Part shown: positions 1-8,228 of the stretch, one piece after another
How positions within the stretch are numbered: position 1 is the stretch's first letter
Layout: the number at the start of each line of letters is the position of its first letter
The notes under the pieces: model-generated
Database searches by the model: none
What the model was told of the DNA's origin: nothing
Seen by the model: the letters and a program-made list of their open reading frames with translations, nothing else
Made by a program: the position numbers and the translations under genes
Assembly: GCF_018332695.1 (NCBI RefSeq)
Contig: NZ_BOQN01000042.1
Location: 1-39,105, forward strand
Direction: 5' to 3'
Origin: Paractinoplanes toevensis
GTDB taxonomy: Bacteria > Actinomycetota > Actinomycetes > Mycobacteriales > Micromonosporaceae
DNA length: 39,105 nucleotides

Positions 1-95
1 CGGCACGGACCCGGCCTGCGCTTTGGCTCCGGCCTGCGGCTGTGTCTCGGACCCGGCCTGCGGGTCGGCTTCGGCCTGTGCCTCGGACCCGGCTT
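1..95. repeat. Degenerate direct repeats encoding the tail of the membrane protein
   Basis: The 15-mer CGGACCCGGCCTGCG occurs at 6-20 and again at 48-62. A shorter form (CGGACCCGGC) occurs at 84-93, with related GGCCTGCG pieces between. On the minus strand they encode Ala-Gly-Ser-Glu/Gln-rich units at the C-terminus of the glycosyltransferase-like protein. The array continues past the left edge. Confidence 0.6.
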
Positions 96-1635
96 TGATC
101 TTCGGCTGTGGGATGTCCTCGGCGTCGGGCGCGGGTTGCGGTGCGATCGGGGGCGTGGCGTCGGGGTCGGCTTCGGAGGTTCGCTGTCGGGGGATTGCCG
201 GGAGTGGTTTTCGGGATACCGCGGCTATTCGGGTCGCTGACAGGGCCAGGCCGATCGGGATCAGCAGGACCGCGGGTTCCGCGTACCGGTAGTCGAAAAG
301 GCTGGTGGCCACGCTGACCACCAGCAACCCGAAGCCCGCCCCGGTGAAGAGCAACGCGTCGGCGGCCTCGCGCCACGGCCGGCGGCGTGGCCGCCAGCAC
401 GCGGCGACGATCGCCGCCAGCATCCCGACGGCGTAGAGCGGGCCGGGCGTGGTGACTACCTTGCCGTACGCCTGGAAGCGGTTGGCGTCCGGATTTGCCG
501 TCAGGAAGTGCGGGGGCGGCATCTTGTCGGGCCGGGCGGCGGGTGTGTAGTAGCGCGCCACGCAGTCGGTGCCCACCTTGGCCGGTGGGAGCCAGATGCG
601 GGCCAGGCATTCGGCGTCCGAGTTGAGTGGGGGGCGCCAGGTCAGGTGCCACCAGGATTGTTCGGCGACCATGCCGAGGTAGGCCCCGGGGCGCTGTTTG
701 ATCACCGTGTTGGCGAAGTCGCCCAGGATTTTGTCGCTGGTCTCGGAGGGGTAGAGGCGGCGGGCGGGGCTGAGCGCGCTCCAGATGTAGTTGTCGGGGC
801 GCTGCACCCAGGTCGGCGGGGCGTCCGGCATGCAGAGTTCGCGCTGGTCGGCGGTGAGTTTCAGCTTGTCGCAGTCGGCGATGGGCATCACCCGGCCGTA
901 GAGGAAGCGTCCGCTGTACTGCCCGAACGAGTAGACGCCGGTGAACTGGTGGTACCAGATCAGGTAGCCGCCGAGGAACCCGACGACCGGCAGCGTGAAG
1001 GCGACCAGCCGGATCCAGCCGACCCGGCGGATCACCAGGTAGGCGGCGGCCAGCGCGAGGATCGGCAGGCCGACCGAGCGGGTCACCGCGGCGAAGCCGA
1101 GCAGCGTGCCGGCCAGTGCCGCCGCGAGCCAGCCCAGCTTCGGGCGCCAGGCGAGCAGGAACAGTCCGCCGGCGGTCAGCGTGATGTAGGCGGTTTCGGC
1201 CAGCACGAAGTGTTCGAGGGTGAGCACCCGCGCGTCGACGGCGAACGGCAGCACGGCGAGCGCGGCCGGCCACGGTTTGCAACCGCGCCGGACCAGGAAC
1301 GCGTAGCCGGCGACGAGCAGGACGACGCCGAGGATGTGCTGGGCGATCGCCACCTGTTCGTAGGACACGTGCAGGAAGGGTTTGAGCAGCCAGGAGTACC
1401 CGTACGGGCGGGCCGGGTTGGGCGTGCTCAGGTAGGCCGACTCCATGTAGGGGCGGCTGTCGGGGAAGAAGAACGCGTACGGGTAGGTCAGCACGTACGC
1501 GACGCGCAGTCCGATGGCCCCGGCCAGGACGACCAGCAACGGCAGGTGCCGGAGCAGAACGCGCGGGCGGACGACAGCGGGCAATGGATCATCCCAACGG
1601 GCGGCGGTCGGTGCGCTGGCGAAGCTATCAGCCAA
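1..1635 (-). CDS. Multi-pass membrane glycosyltransferase-like protein (GT39/ArnT-like), 3' end beyond window
   Basis: The minus strand stays open from a TAG at 1639-1641 to the window edge. The protein has many hydrophobic segments. An early extracytoplasmic loop carries FFPDSRPYMESAY, like the Asp-containing first loop of lipid-linked-sugar transferases (GT39/ArnT/Pmt-like), so transfer of a sugar from a polyprenyl-phosphate donor outside the membrane is likely; the substrate is unknown. After the last membrane segment (near LLIPIGLALSATRIA) comes a hydrophilic Ala/Gln/Glu/Pro tail with repeated QAGSE-like units that leaves the window. The start is uncertain. TTG 1635 gives MADSFASAPTAARWDD, and TTG 1584 is the alternative; neither has a good ribosome binding site. 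It lies 53 bases downstream of the aldo/keto reductase on the same strand. Family assignment rests on topology and the loop motif only. Confidence 0.75.
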   Translation of the reverse strand, partial: MADSFASAPTAARWDDPLPAVVRPRVLLRHLPLLVVLAGAIGLRVAYVLTYPYAFFFPDSRPYMESAYLSTPNPARPYGYSWLLKPFLHVSYEQVAIAQHILGVVLLVAGYAFLVRRGCKPWPAALAVLPFAVDARVLTLEHFVLAETAYITLTAGGLFLLAWRPKLGWLAAALAGTLLGFAAVTRSVGLPILALAAAYLVIRRVGWIRLVAFTLPVVGFLGGYLIWYHQFTGVYSFGQYSGRFLYGRVMPIADCDKLKLTADQRELCMPDAPPTWVQRPDNYIWSALSPARRLYPSETSDKILGDFANTVIKQRPGAYLGMVAEQSWWHLTWRPPLNSDAECLARIWLPPAKVGTDCVARYYTPAARPDKMPPPHFLTANPDANRFQAYGKVVTTPGPLYAVGMLAAIVAACWRPRRRPWREAADALLFTGAGFGLLVVSVATSLFDYRYAEPAVLLIPIGLALSATRIAAVSRKPLPAIPRQRTSEADPDATPPIAPQPAPDAEDIPQPKIKAGSEAQAEADPQAGSETQPQAGAKAQAGSVP

Positions 1636-1688
1636 ACGCTACGAAATCGCACCGCCCGTTGGGACGAGCCCGGACGGGTGTTGCCGGA

Positions 1689-2645
1689 TCAGCCGTTGAG
1701 TGCGGCGTCCAGGGCGGCCACGTCATCCACGCTGAGCTGCCAGTTTGCGGCGGCGGCGTTGGCCTGGACCTGGGCGGCGCTGGTGGCACCGGCGATGACG
1801 CTGGTCACAGCGGGTCGTGCCGCCAGACCGGCGATGGCGACCTCGAGCAGGCTGTGCCCGCGCTCCTCACCGAAGGCGGTCAGCCGCTCGATGGTGTCCC
1901 AGTCGGCGTCGGCGAGCACCCGTTGGTAGCGGTCCTGGGACAGCCGGGTGCCGACCGGTGCCCGCTCGCCGCGCGTGTACTTGCCGGACAGCAGGCCGGA
2001 GTCGAGCGGGAAGAACGGCAGCAGGCCGAGGCCGAACTGCTCGCAGGCCGGCACCACCTCGTCCTCGACGTAGCGCTGGAGCAGGCTGTAGCGGTTCTGC
2101 GCGCTGATGAACGGGGTGTGCCCGGCGGCCCGGGCGATCCAGTCGGCGTCGGCGATCTGCCAGCCGGCGAAGTTGGAGTTGCCCAGGTAGCGCACCTTGC
2201 CCGAGCGGACCAGGTCGTCGAGGGCGGCGAGGGTCTCGTCGATCGGCGTGGACTCGTCGGGCTGGTGCATCTGGTAGAGGTCGATGTAGTCGGTTTCGAG
2301 GCGGCGCAGGGAGGCCTCGACCGCGCGCACGATGTAGCGCCGGGAGCCGCGGGCGTCGAAGTCGTTGCCGTTGAGGCCTTCCATGTCCATGCCGAACTTG
2401 GTGGCCACGATGACGTCGTCGCGGCGGCCCTTCAGGGCGGCGCCGAGGCATTCCTCGGAGGCGCCGTGCGGGGTGCCGTAGATGTCGGCGGTGTCGAACA
2501 GGGTGATGCCGGCGTCGATGGCCGCGTCTACGACTTCCCTGGTGCCGTCCGCGTCGAGCTTGCGGCCGAAGTTGTTGCAGCCGATGCCGACGACCGAGAC
2601 GACCAGACCCGAGGTGCCCAGCCGGCGGTAGCTCATGTCACTCAT
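1689..2645 (-). CDS. Aldo/keto reductase
   Basis: A 318-residue (beta/alpha)8 aldo/keto reductase, expected to use NADPH to reduce a carbonyl. The tetrad reads as D51 and Y56 (FDTADIYG), K83 (ATKFG) and H127 (YQMHQPD). The C-terminal cofactor region has SVIAGATS near residue 280. Length and motifs fit the YajO/PdxI-like or Kv-beta-like branch with no truncation; the physiological substrate cannot be read from sequence. The start is ATG 2645, with another ATG three codons later. A TAGGCT hexamer (2657-2652 on the minus strand) sits six bases before ATG 2645 and no ribosome binding site is evident, so a leaderless message is possible. It is divergent from the glucanase gene and upstream of the membrane glycosyltransferase. 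Confidence 0.93.
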   Translation of the reverse strand: MSDMSYRRLGTSGLVVSVVGIGCNNFGRKLDADGTREVVDAAIDAGITLFDTADIYGTPHGASEECLGAALKGRRDDVIVATKFGMDMEGLNGNDFDARGSRRYIVRAVEASLRRLETDYIDLYQMHQPDESTPIDETLAALDDLVRSGKVRYLGNSNFAGWQIADADWIARAAGHTPFISAQNRYSLLQRYVEDEVVPACEQFGLGLLPFFPLDSGLLSGKYTRGERAPVGTRLSQDRYQRVLADADWDTIERLTAFGEERGHSLLEVAIAGLAARPAVTSVIAGATSAAQVQANAAAANWQLSVDDVAALDAALNG

Positions 2646-2711
2646 GATCCGAGCCTAATGCCCGTTTGACGCGTCGTTTGCCCGCGCGCACCGGACATCC
2701 GTAACCGTCTA

Positions 2712-2737
2712 TTGACACACCTTGTTAACAATATTCA
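2712..2737 (+). promoter_or_regulatory. Possible promoter of the glucanase gene
   Basis: TTGACA at 2712-2717 is a perfect -35 hexamer. The best -10 nearby is TATTCA at 2732-2737, but the 14-base spacing is short, so the exact pairing is uncertain. A 10-base palindrome TTGTTAACAA (2722-2731) fills the spacer. This stretch is clearly AT-richer than its surroundings. Confidence 0.45.
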
Positions 2738-2743
2738 CTCTGT

Positions 2744-2755
2744 GAGAGCGCTCTC
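2744..2755. promoter_or_regulatory. CebR/LacI-type palindromic operator candidate
   Basis: GAGAGCGCTCTC is a perfect 12-base palindrome just downstream of the likely -10 and 49 bases before the GTG start of the GH64 glucanase. It resembles the actinobacterial CebR/CelR operator TGGGAGCGCTCCCA, a LacI-family site that represses glycoside hydrolase genes until a sugar inducer appears. The position suits repression by roadblock. No LacI-family gene is present in this window. Confidence 0.55.
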
Positions 2756-2803
2756 CCCCAGAAGGAACCTCAGCCGATCCCCGTACGGAAAGAGGTGTTC
2801 CCC

Positions 2804-4399
2804 GTGCGTACCGTCCTGCGTGCTCTCGCCGCGCTGGCCATGACCATCCCGGTCGCCGCGGCCGTCTCCCCATCGGCGGCGCAAGCCGTCGGTCCCAACC
2901 TCCTGCCGGTCACCGTTTCCAACAGCACCGGCCGCGGCGACGCGGTCTACCTGTACGTCATCGGCGTGCAGCTCTCCTCCGGCCGGCTCGGCTACGTCAA
3001 CCAGGCCGGCACCTTCACCGCATGGAGCGGCGGGCAGCTCCCGCCCTCGCCCGCACCGGACGTGTCGATCCCCGGCGCCGGCAACGGCGGCAGCACGACG
3101 ATCAACTTCCCGCGCGGCTTCTCCGGCCGGGTCTACTTCTCGTTCGGCGAGAAGCTGAAGTTCTTCCTCACCCCGGACGGGCTCGTCCAGCCGGCGCCGT
3201 GGGCGTCCGGCGACGCCAACTACAACATCCTGTTCGACTGGAGCGAGTTCACCTACAACGACTCCGGTCTGTGGCTGAACAGCTCGCAGGTCGACATGTT
3301 CGCGGTGCCGCACGCGGTGACCGTGACCGGCAGCAACGGTGTCACCAAGCGCACCGGCGACATGGTCGCGAACGGCCGGACCAACGTGATCAACACGATC
3401 AAGGGCACGTCGGGCTGGGCGAACACGGTCTACACCCGCTCCGACGGGACCGTGCTGCGGGTGCTCTCGCCGGGCAAGGCGGCCGGTTCGGGCCTGCTGA
3501 GCGCCAACTATCTCGACTCGTACATCGCGAGCGCGTGGAGCGCCTACAGCAGCAAGACGCTGACCGTGGTGCCGTTCGGAGACCAACCCAACACCAAATA
3601 CTTCGGGCGTACATCGGGCAACGTCATGAACTTCACCAACTCCTCGGGCGCCCAGGTGGCGTCGTTCAACCGCCCGTCGTCGGCCAGCGTGTGGGGCTGC
3701 GACGGTGACCTCCCGGCACCGAACGACCTGGTGGTGGGCCCGATCTCGCGCACGCTGTGCGCCGCGCTCAACCGTGGCACGCTCGGCACCGTCGACACCC
3801 AGCCGAGCACCAACGCCGCCGCGTTCTACCAGAACAATCCGACCAATGTGTACGCCAAGGTGATCCACGCCAACATGACCGACGGCAAGGCGTACGCGTT
3901 CGCCTTCGATGATGTCGGCAACTTCGAGTCGCTGGTCAACGACGGTGACCCGCGCTCGGCCGGGATCGTGTTGTCGCCGTTCACCGGTGGTGGCGGCACC
4001 ACGCCGCCGCCGTCCACCGCGACCGCGCTGATCAGCAGCCTCAACAACAAGTGCATCGACGTGCCGAACTCGAGCTTCGTGGACGGCGCGCGGCTGCAGA
4101 TGTGGACGTGCAACGGCACCAACGCGCAGAAGTGGTCGTTCACCAACGGCACGCTGCTCAGCCCGAGCGGCAAGTGCGCGGATGTGGCCTCCGGCTCGAC
4201 GGCGAACGGCGCCGCGATCCAGCTCTGGACCTGCAACGGCACCGGCGCTCAGCAGTTCGTGCTGAGCGCCGCCGGCGACCTGGTCAACCCGCAGGCCAAT
4301 AAGTGCGTCGACATCGCCGACCTGAACGCGAACGACGGCGCGAAGCTGCAACTGTGGGACTGCGCCGGCACCTCGAACCAGAAGTGGCGCAAGGGCTGA
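2804..4399 (+). CDS. Secreted GH64 endo-beta-1,3-glucanase with C-terminal ricin B-type (CBM13) domain
   Basis: A secreted enzyme predicted to cut beta-1,3-glucans such as laminarin or fungal wall glucan, in the GH64 laminaripentaose-producing family. From GTG 2804 it has a signal peptide (MRTVLRALAALAMTIPVA, cleavage near AQA). A GH64 domain of about 370 residues follows, containing FDWSEFTYND and SQVDMFAVP. The Glu and Asp of these motifs are 16 residues apart, as for the catalytic E154/D170 of the Streptomyces matensis enzyme; here they are E148 and D164. A Gly/Thr/Pro linker leads to a beta-trefoil of about 125 residues with three QxW-type repeats (NAQKWSF, GAQQFVL, SNQKWRKG). GTG 2795 is an alternative start, but AAAGAGG at 2789-2795 spaces well only to 2804. 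It is preceded by a palindromic operator and followed by a terminator hairpin inside the convergent gene. Confidence 0.92.
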   Translation: MRTVLRALAALAMTIPVAAAVSPSAAQAVGPNLLPVTVSNSTGRGDAVYLYVIGVQLSSGRLGYVNQAGTFTAWSGGQLPPSPAPDVSIPGAGNGGSTTINFPRGFSGRVYFSFGEKLKFFLTPDGLVQPAPWASGDANYNILFDWSEFTYNDSGLWLNSSQVDMFAVPHAVTVTGSNGVTKRTGDMVANGRTNVINTIKGTSGWANTVYTRSDGTVLRVLSPGKAAGSGLLSANYLDSYIASAWSAYSSKTLTVVPFGDQPNTKYFGRTSGNVMNFTNSSGAQVASFNRPSSASVWGCDGDLPAPNDLVVGPISRTLCAALNRGTLGTVDTQPSTNAAAFYQNNPTNVYAKVIHANMTDGKAYAFAFDDVGNFESLVNDGDPRSAGIVLSPFTGGGGTTPPPSTATALISSLNNKCIDVPNSSFVDGARLQMWTCNGTNAQKWSFTNGTLLSPSGKCADVASGSTANGAAIQLWTCNGTGAQQFVLSAAGDLVNPQANKCVDIADLNANDGAKLQLWDCAGTSNQKWRKG

Positions 4400-4406
4400 A
4401 CTCCCC

Positions 4407-5255
4407 TCAGGAGCCGTCGTCCATCGTGGACGACGGCTCCGCCAACTCGCGGTAGGCGGACTTGAGCACGTCGACCAGCGGAATGTGCCGCACCCGCACC
4501 GGCGGCGCGTCGAGCGCACGCAGCAGCAGTTCGGGCGGGGCGGTCACCCGGGACGGCCGCTCGCGCAGCCGGCCCAGTGACAGGCCGGGGGAGTAGTAGT
4601 CGGCCAGCGCGACCTCCTCCAGCGGAGTCTCCTCGACCGCGAGCGGGTCCACCGTCTCGACCGGTTCGGGAGTGCCGCGCAGGGCGCCCAGCAGGGCCTC
4701 CCGGTCGCGTCCGCGCCAGGCCAGCACCAGGAACGGGTCGTCGTCGAACGCCTCGGCCAGTACGTAGAGCACCGCCGAGCCGTGCTTGCAGGGCACTCCC
4801 CAATCTGGACAGTTGCAGTGAATGTCCAAATTGTCGGGGAAGAGTGGCAGGTCGTGCTCGGCGAAGACGTCGATGATCTCGCGGGGCATCTCACCGGCCA
4901 GCAGGGCGGCCCGATACAGCGCGCGGCTACCGAGCGCGTCGGTGAGTGAAGTCCACTGTGTCTCGTCGAAGGCCGCGATCGTGACCGTGACGGCGTACGG
5001 CTGGGGTCGGGAACCCTGCACCCGGGCCGTCACCTTTCCCGCCGCGAGTTGGAAGTCCATGACCTGGCCCTTGCGGGCGTAGGCCCGCCCGCGGGCCAGC
5101 CGCCCGCCGTCGCAGACGCGTTCCAGCACGTCGACGAAGCGCCGCGACCACCACTGTTCGCCGATCTTGCCGCGCTTGGCCCGCACCGCGAGCCCGCCGT
5201 CGACCTCGATCGCGCGGCCGGCCTCGTAGAACTTCCCGTCCCGGTCGAACGGCAT
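4407..5255 (-). CDS. SWIM zinc-finger protein, partner of the SNF2 helicase
   Basis: A 282-residue protein with a SWIM zinc finger, CxCx6CxH: C147, C149, C156 and H158 in CNCPDWGVPCKH. SWIM domains bind DNA or protein partners. The gene overlaps the SNF2 helicase stop by one base (TGATG), so the two are translationally coupled. SNF2-SWIM gene pairs recur in bacteria (for example ywqA-ywqB in Bacillus), which suggests a joint DNA-remodelling or repair role; the specific function is not established. The reading frame stays open far upstream inside the helicase gene, but the coupling and the usual N-terminus favour ATG 5255. The last ten codons form one of the strongest hairpins of the window, see 4410-4440. 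Confidence 0.88.
   Translation of the reverse strand: MPFDRDGKFYEAGRAIEVDGGLAVRAKRGKIGEQWWSRRFVDVLERVCDGGRLARGRAYARKGQVMDFQLAAGKVTARVQGSRPQPYAVTVTIAAFDETQWTSLTDALGSRALYRAALLAGEMPREIIDVFAEHDLPLFPDNLDIHCNCPDWGVPCKHGSAVLYVLAEAFDDDPFLVLAWRGRDREALLGALRGTPEPVETVDPLAVEETPLEEVALADYYSPGLSLGRLRERPSRVTAPPELLLRALDAPPVRVRHIPLVDVLKSAYRELAEPSSTMDDGS
4410..4440 (+). terminator. Terminator-like hairpin for the glucanase gene, embedded in the convergent SWIM gene
   Basis: A perfect 14-base-pair stem (4410-4423 with 4427-4440) with a TCG loop begins 11 bases after the glucanase stop. There is no T-tract, as is common for GC-rich actinobacterial terminators. The same bases encode the last ten residues (EPSSTMDDGS) of the SWIM protein on the other strand. 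Confidence 0.7.
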
Positions 5256-8137
5256 CAGCGCACCCCCGCCAGGTCGAGCTCGAAGAGTTCGCGCAGCTGG
5301 TCGGTGCCGAGATCGGTGATCCAGCCCTCGCCGGTGCCGACCACCGACGAGGCGAGCGCCTTCTTCCGCTCGATCATCGCGTCGATCTTCTCCTCCAGCG
5401 TCCCGGTGCAGATGAACTTGCGGACCTGCACGTCGCGCGACTGTCCGATGCGGAACGCGCGGTCGGTGGCCTGATCTTCCACCGCCGGGTTCCACCAGCG
5501 GTCGAAGTGGACGACGTGGTTGGCGGCGGTCAGGTTGAGGCCAGTGCCGGCCGCCTTGAGGGAGAGCAGGAAGAGCATCGGCTCGTCGGCGGTCTGGAAC
5601 TCCTCGACCAGCGCGTCTCGCTTCACCTTCGACAGTCCACCGTGGAGCCACAGTACCGGGCGGTCCAGGTGGGCGGCCAGGTAGGGCTGCAGCATGGTGC
5701 CCCACTCGGCGTACTGCGTGAAGACCAGCGCCTTGTCGCCGTCCTCCACGATCTCGGCGGCCAGCTCCTCGAGCCGGGCCAGCTTGCCCGAGCGGGACGG
5801 CAGCCGGGAACCGTCCTTGAGCAGGTGCACCGGGTGGTTGCAGACCTGCTTGAGCTTGGTCATCGCGGCCAGCACGTTGCCGCGGCGCTCGATGCCCTCG
5901 GATTTCTCGATCGTGGCCATCATGTCCTCGACCACCGCCTGGTAGAGCGTGGCCTGCTCGGCCGTGAGCGTGCACCAGACCTTCATCTCGTTCTTCTCCG
6001 GCAGGTCCGAGATGATTGACTTGTCGGTCTTGAGGCGGCGCAGCACGAACGGGCCGGTCGCCCGCTTCAGCGCCTCGGCGGCCAGTTCGTCCTGGCGTAC
6101 CTCGATCGGCTCCTGGAATCGCCGGCGGAAATGCTTCGCCGGACCGAGAAAGCCCGGATTGCAGAAATCCATGATGGACCACAGTTCGGCCAGGTGGTTC
6201 TCCACCGGCGTGCCGGTGAGAGCAATACGAGTACGCGCGGGAATGGCGCGTACGGCTTGGGCCTGACGGGTTCCGCTGTTCTTGATGGCCTGCGCCTCGT
6301 CGCAGACGACGCGTTCCCATTCCTGGGCTTTCAGTGTCGCCAGGTCGCGGACCGCGGTGCCGTAGGTGGTGATCACCAGGTCGGCGGTCTCGATGCCGTC
6401 CTTCTTACGCGACGCTCCATGATGGATATAGGTCCGGATCTGCGGGGCGAACCGGGCAGCTTCCTTCTGCCAGTTGCTGACCAGTGACATCGGACAGATG
6501 AGCAGCGTGGGCTTCGGAGTCCCGTCCAACCGCTCCTGCACCAGCAGTGACAGCGTCTGCGCCGTCTTGCCCAGGCCCATGTCGTCGGCCAGGATGCCGC
6601 CCAGGCCGAGGCGGCCCAGGAAGTGCAGCCAGGACAGGCCACGCTCCTGGTACGGACGCAGCGTCCCCTGGAAGCCGGGCGGCGTGCCGATCGGGGCGAG
6701 CCGGTCGGCCGCCTGCCCGGAGATCAGGTCACCGAGCGTCCCGTCCGCGTCCACCTCGACGAGCGGCAGGTCCTCCTCGCCGCCGTCGATCACCTGCTGC
6801 AGCACCTCGCCGGCGGTCATCTCGCCGTCTCGGCGCCGGCCGACCGCCTTGAGCGCGGCCTTCAGCTGCCGATCGTCCAGCTCGACCCACTGGCCACGCA
6901 CCCGGACCAGCGGCACCTTGAGCCGGGACAGCTCGGCGAGCTCCTCGGCGGTGACCGTGCTGTCCCCGATGACCAGATCGATCCGGAACTCGACGAGCTG
7001 CTCCAGCCCGAACCCGGAGCCGGCCAGGGCCTTAGCCGAGCTGGTCTTCGAACGCGTCGTCAGCTTCAGGCCGACGCCCTTGCGCCCGGCCCATTTCGGC
7101 AGCATGACGCCGAAACCGGCCGCCTGCAGCAGCGGCGCGGCCTGCCGGAGGAATTCGTGCGCCTCGCCGGTGTCCAGCGTCATCGCGGCCGGCTGCTGGT
7201 CGCCGAGCGCCACGTGCAGCAGCGGGAACAGCCGCACCGCCCGGCCCAGCCCGGCCAGCAGCGTCTCGTCCGGCCGGGCCGGCATCCCGGGGAAGCGGGC
7301 GCCGTCCCACACTTCGGTGGCCGGCAGATAGAGGGCCGAGTCCTCGGCCGACTGCAGGGCGAACTCGAGACCCCACTCGTCCTCGCCGGGCAGCGGCTCG
7401 CTCAGCCGGAAACTGACCCGGACCGGCCCGTTCGCATCGTTGGCGGCCCGCATCCAGTCGCCGAGGGCCGCGCCCAGCTCGCGCACCTCGGCCGGCTTCG
7501 CGCCGAGCAGCGCCGGGTCATCCGCGGTGAGCGCCGAGACCCACCGGTCGGAGAGCTCGGCCTTCGGCCCAGGCCGAAGGCCGCGCAGCAGCCGCTCCGG
7601 CATCAGGGTCCGCGCCGACGCGTCGACCAGGACGTTCAGGGCGTCCCGCAGGGTGCGGCCCAGGCCGGCCCCGCTGGCCCGGACCACCGGGGGCATGCCG
7701 GCTGCGAAGTCGCGGTAGGCGGCCGCGTCACCGCCGGTGATCACCGGCCGCCAGCGGGCGGTCGGCACCCCGCCCTCGGTCACGAGTTGCGGCAGCATGC
7801 GGCCGCGCCGGGCCAGATCACAGGCAAACCCGGCGAGTACGCCCAGGTAGCGCAGTGAGGGCCCGGCCAGCCACTCGTCGCCGGCGTCGTCCGCCGAGGC
7901 GAGCGTGGCCAGCGCGGCCCCGTCCCTGATCAGCAGGGCCGGCACGTCGTAGGAGCGGAGCTTGATCCGGGTCGCCGTCGCCAGCTCGGCCGACGGCACC
8001 GGACCGCGGGTCGTTCCGGGCAGTTTCAGGGCGATCGTCCTCGGCTCGCCCGGCAGAACCTGATCGAGAGGCGAGAAGTCCTCGGCCCAGAGCACGAGCC
8101 CCGTGCCGGGCACCCACCCGGCTTGTACTACGAGCAA
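5255..8137 (-). CDS. SNF2-family DNA helicase/translocase
   Basis: A protein of about 960 residues: an N-terminal SNF2-associated region followed by a complete SNF2/Rad54-type motor. Motif I is LADDMGLGKT (Lys about 524) and motif II is DEAQ (613-616). Motif III is ALTGTPVEN, and the motif V/VI region reads AGTGLNLTAAN followed by DQATDRAFRIGQ. It should use ATP to translocate on duplex DNA and remodel protein-DNA complexes. The start is read as TTG 8137, which has AGGGGG six bases upstream and gives the family-like N-terminus MLVVQAGWVPGTGLVLWAED. ATG 8161 is an alternative. The next gene encodes its SWIM partner with a one-base overlap. It is divergent from mqnC. Confidence 0.9.
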   Translation of the reverse strand: MLVVQAGWVPGTGLVLWAEDFSPLDQVLPGEPRTIALKLPGTTRGPVPSAELATATRIKLRSYDVPALLIRDGAALATLASADDAGDEWLAGPSLRYLGVLAGFACDLARRGRMLPQLVTEGGVPTARWRPVITGGDAAAYRDFAAGMPPVVRASGAGLGRTLRDALNVLVDASARTLMPERLLRGLRPGPKAELSDRWVSALTADDPALLGAKPAEVRELGAALGDWMRAANDANGPVRVSFRLSEPLPGEDEWGLEFALQSAEDSALYLPATEVWDGARFPGMPARPDETLLAGLGRAVRLFPLLHVALGDQQPAAMTLDTGEAHEFLRQAAPLLQAAGFGVMLPKWAGRKGVGLKLTTRSKTSSAKALAGSGFGLEQLVEFRIDLVIGDSTVTAEELAELSRLKVPLVRVRGQWVELDDRQLKAALKAVGRRRDGEMTAGEVLQQVIDGGEEDLPLVEVDADGTLGDLISGQAADRLAPIGTPPGFQGTLRPYQERGLSWLHFLGRLGLGGILADDMGLGKTAQTLSLLVQERLDGTPKPTLLICPMSLVSNWQKEAARFAPQIRTYIHHGASRKKDGIETADLVITTYGTAVRDLATLKAQEWERVVCDEAQAIKNSGTRQAQAVRAIPARTRIALTGTPVENHLAELWSIMDFCNPGFLGPAKHFRRRFQEPIEVRQDELAAEALKRATGPFVLRRLKTDKSIISDLPEKNEMKVWCTLTAEQATLYQAVVEDMMATIEKSEGIERRGNVLAAMTKLKQVCNHPVHLLKDGSRLPSRSGKLARLEELAAEIVEDGDKALVFTQYAEWGTMLQPYLAAHLDRPVLWLHGGLSKVKRDALVEEFQTADEPMLFLLSLKAAGTGLNLTAANHVVHFDRWWNPAVEDQATDRAFRIGQSRDVQVRKFICTGTLEEKIDAMIERKKALASSVVGTGEGWITDLGTDQLRELFELDLAGVR

Positions 8138-8215
8138 GACCCACCCCCTGACGACCGCCATAGAGACTAACGACGTCAGTGACCCTCGCCGCTGCCGTGC
8201 ACCTGATCGGGGACG

Positions 8216-8221
8216 TAGTCT
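8216..8221 (+). promoter_or_regulatory. -10 element candidate for a leaderless mqnC transcript
   Basis: TAGTCT matches the TANNNT actinobacterial -10 and ends seven bases before the mqnC GTG, the spacing expected when transcription starts at the start codon. TGCCGT at 8193-8198 would be a weak -35 with a 17-base spacer. No Shine-Dalgarno is seen before GTG 8229. Confidence 0.45.
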
Positions 8222-8228
8222 TCGAGGC

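Noticed and set aside
508..1929. Long plus-strand ORF of 473 codons
   Set aside because: It runs antisense to the membrane glycosyltransferase and the aldo/keto reductase; its protein is Gly/Arg/Glu-biased with no domain, as expected for a GC-rich shadow frame.
2735..4519. 594-codon minus-strand ORF opposite the glucanase gene
   Set aside because: The translation is Arg/Gly/Val/His-rich with no domain, while the plus strand encodes a clear GH64-CBM13 protein.
5256..6320. Upstream extension of the SWIM reading frame inside the helicase gene
   Set aside because: The frame is open only because of high GC; the SWIM gene starts at the TGATG junction at 5255.
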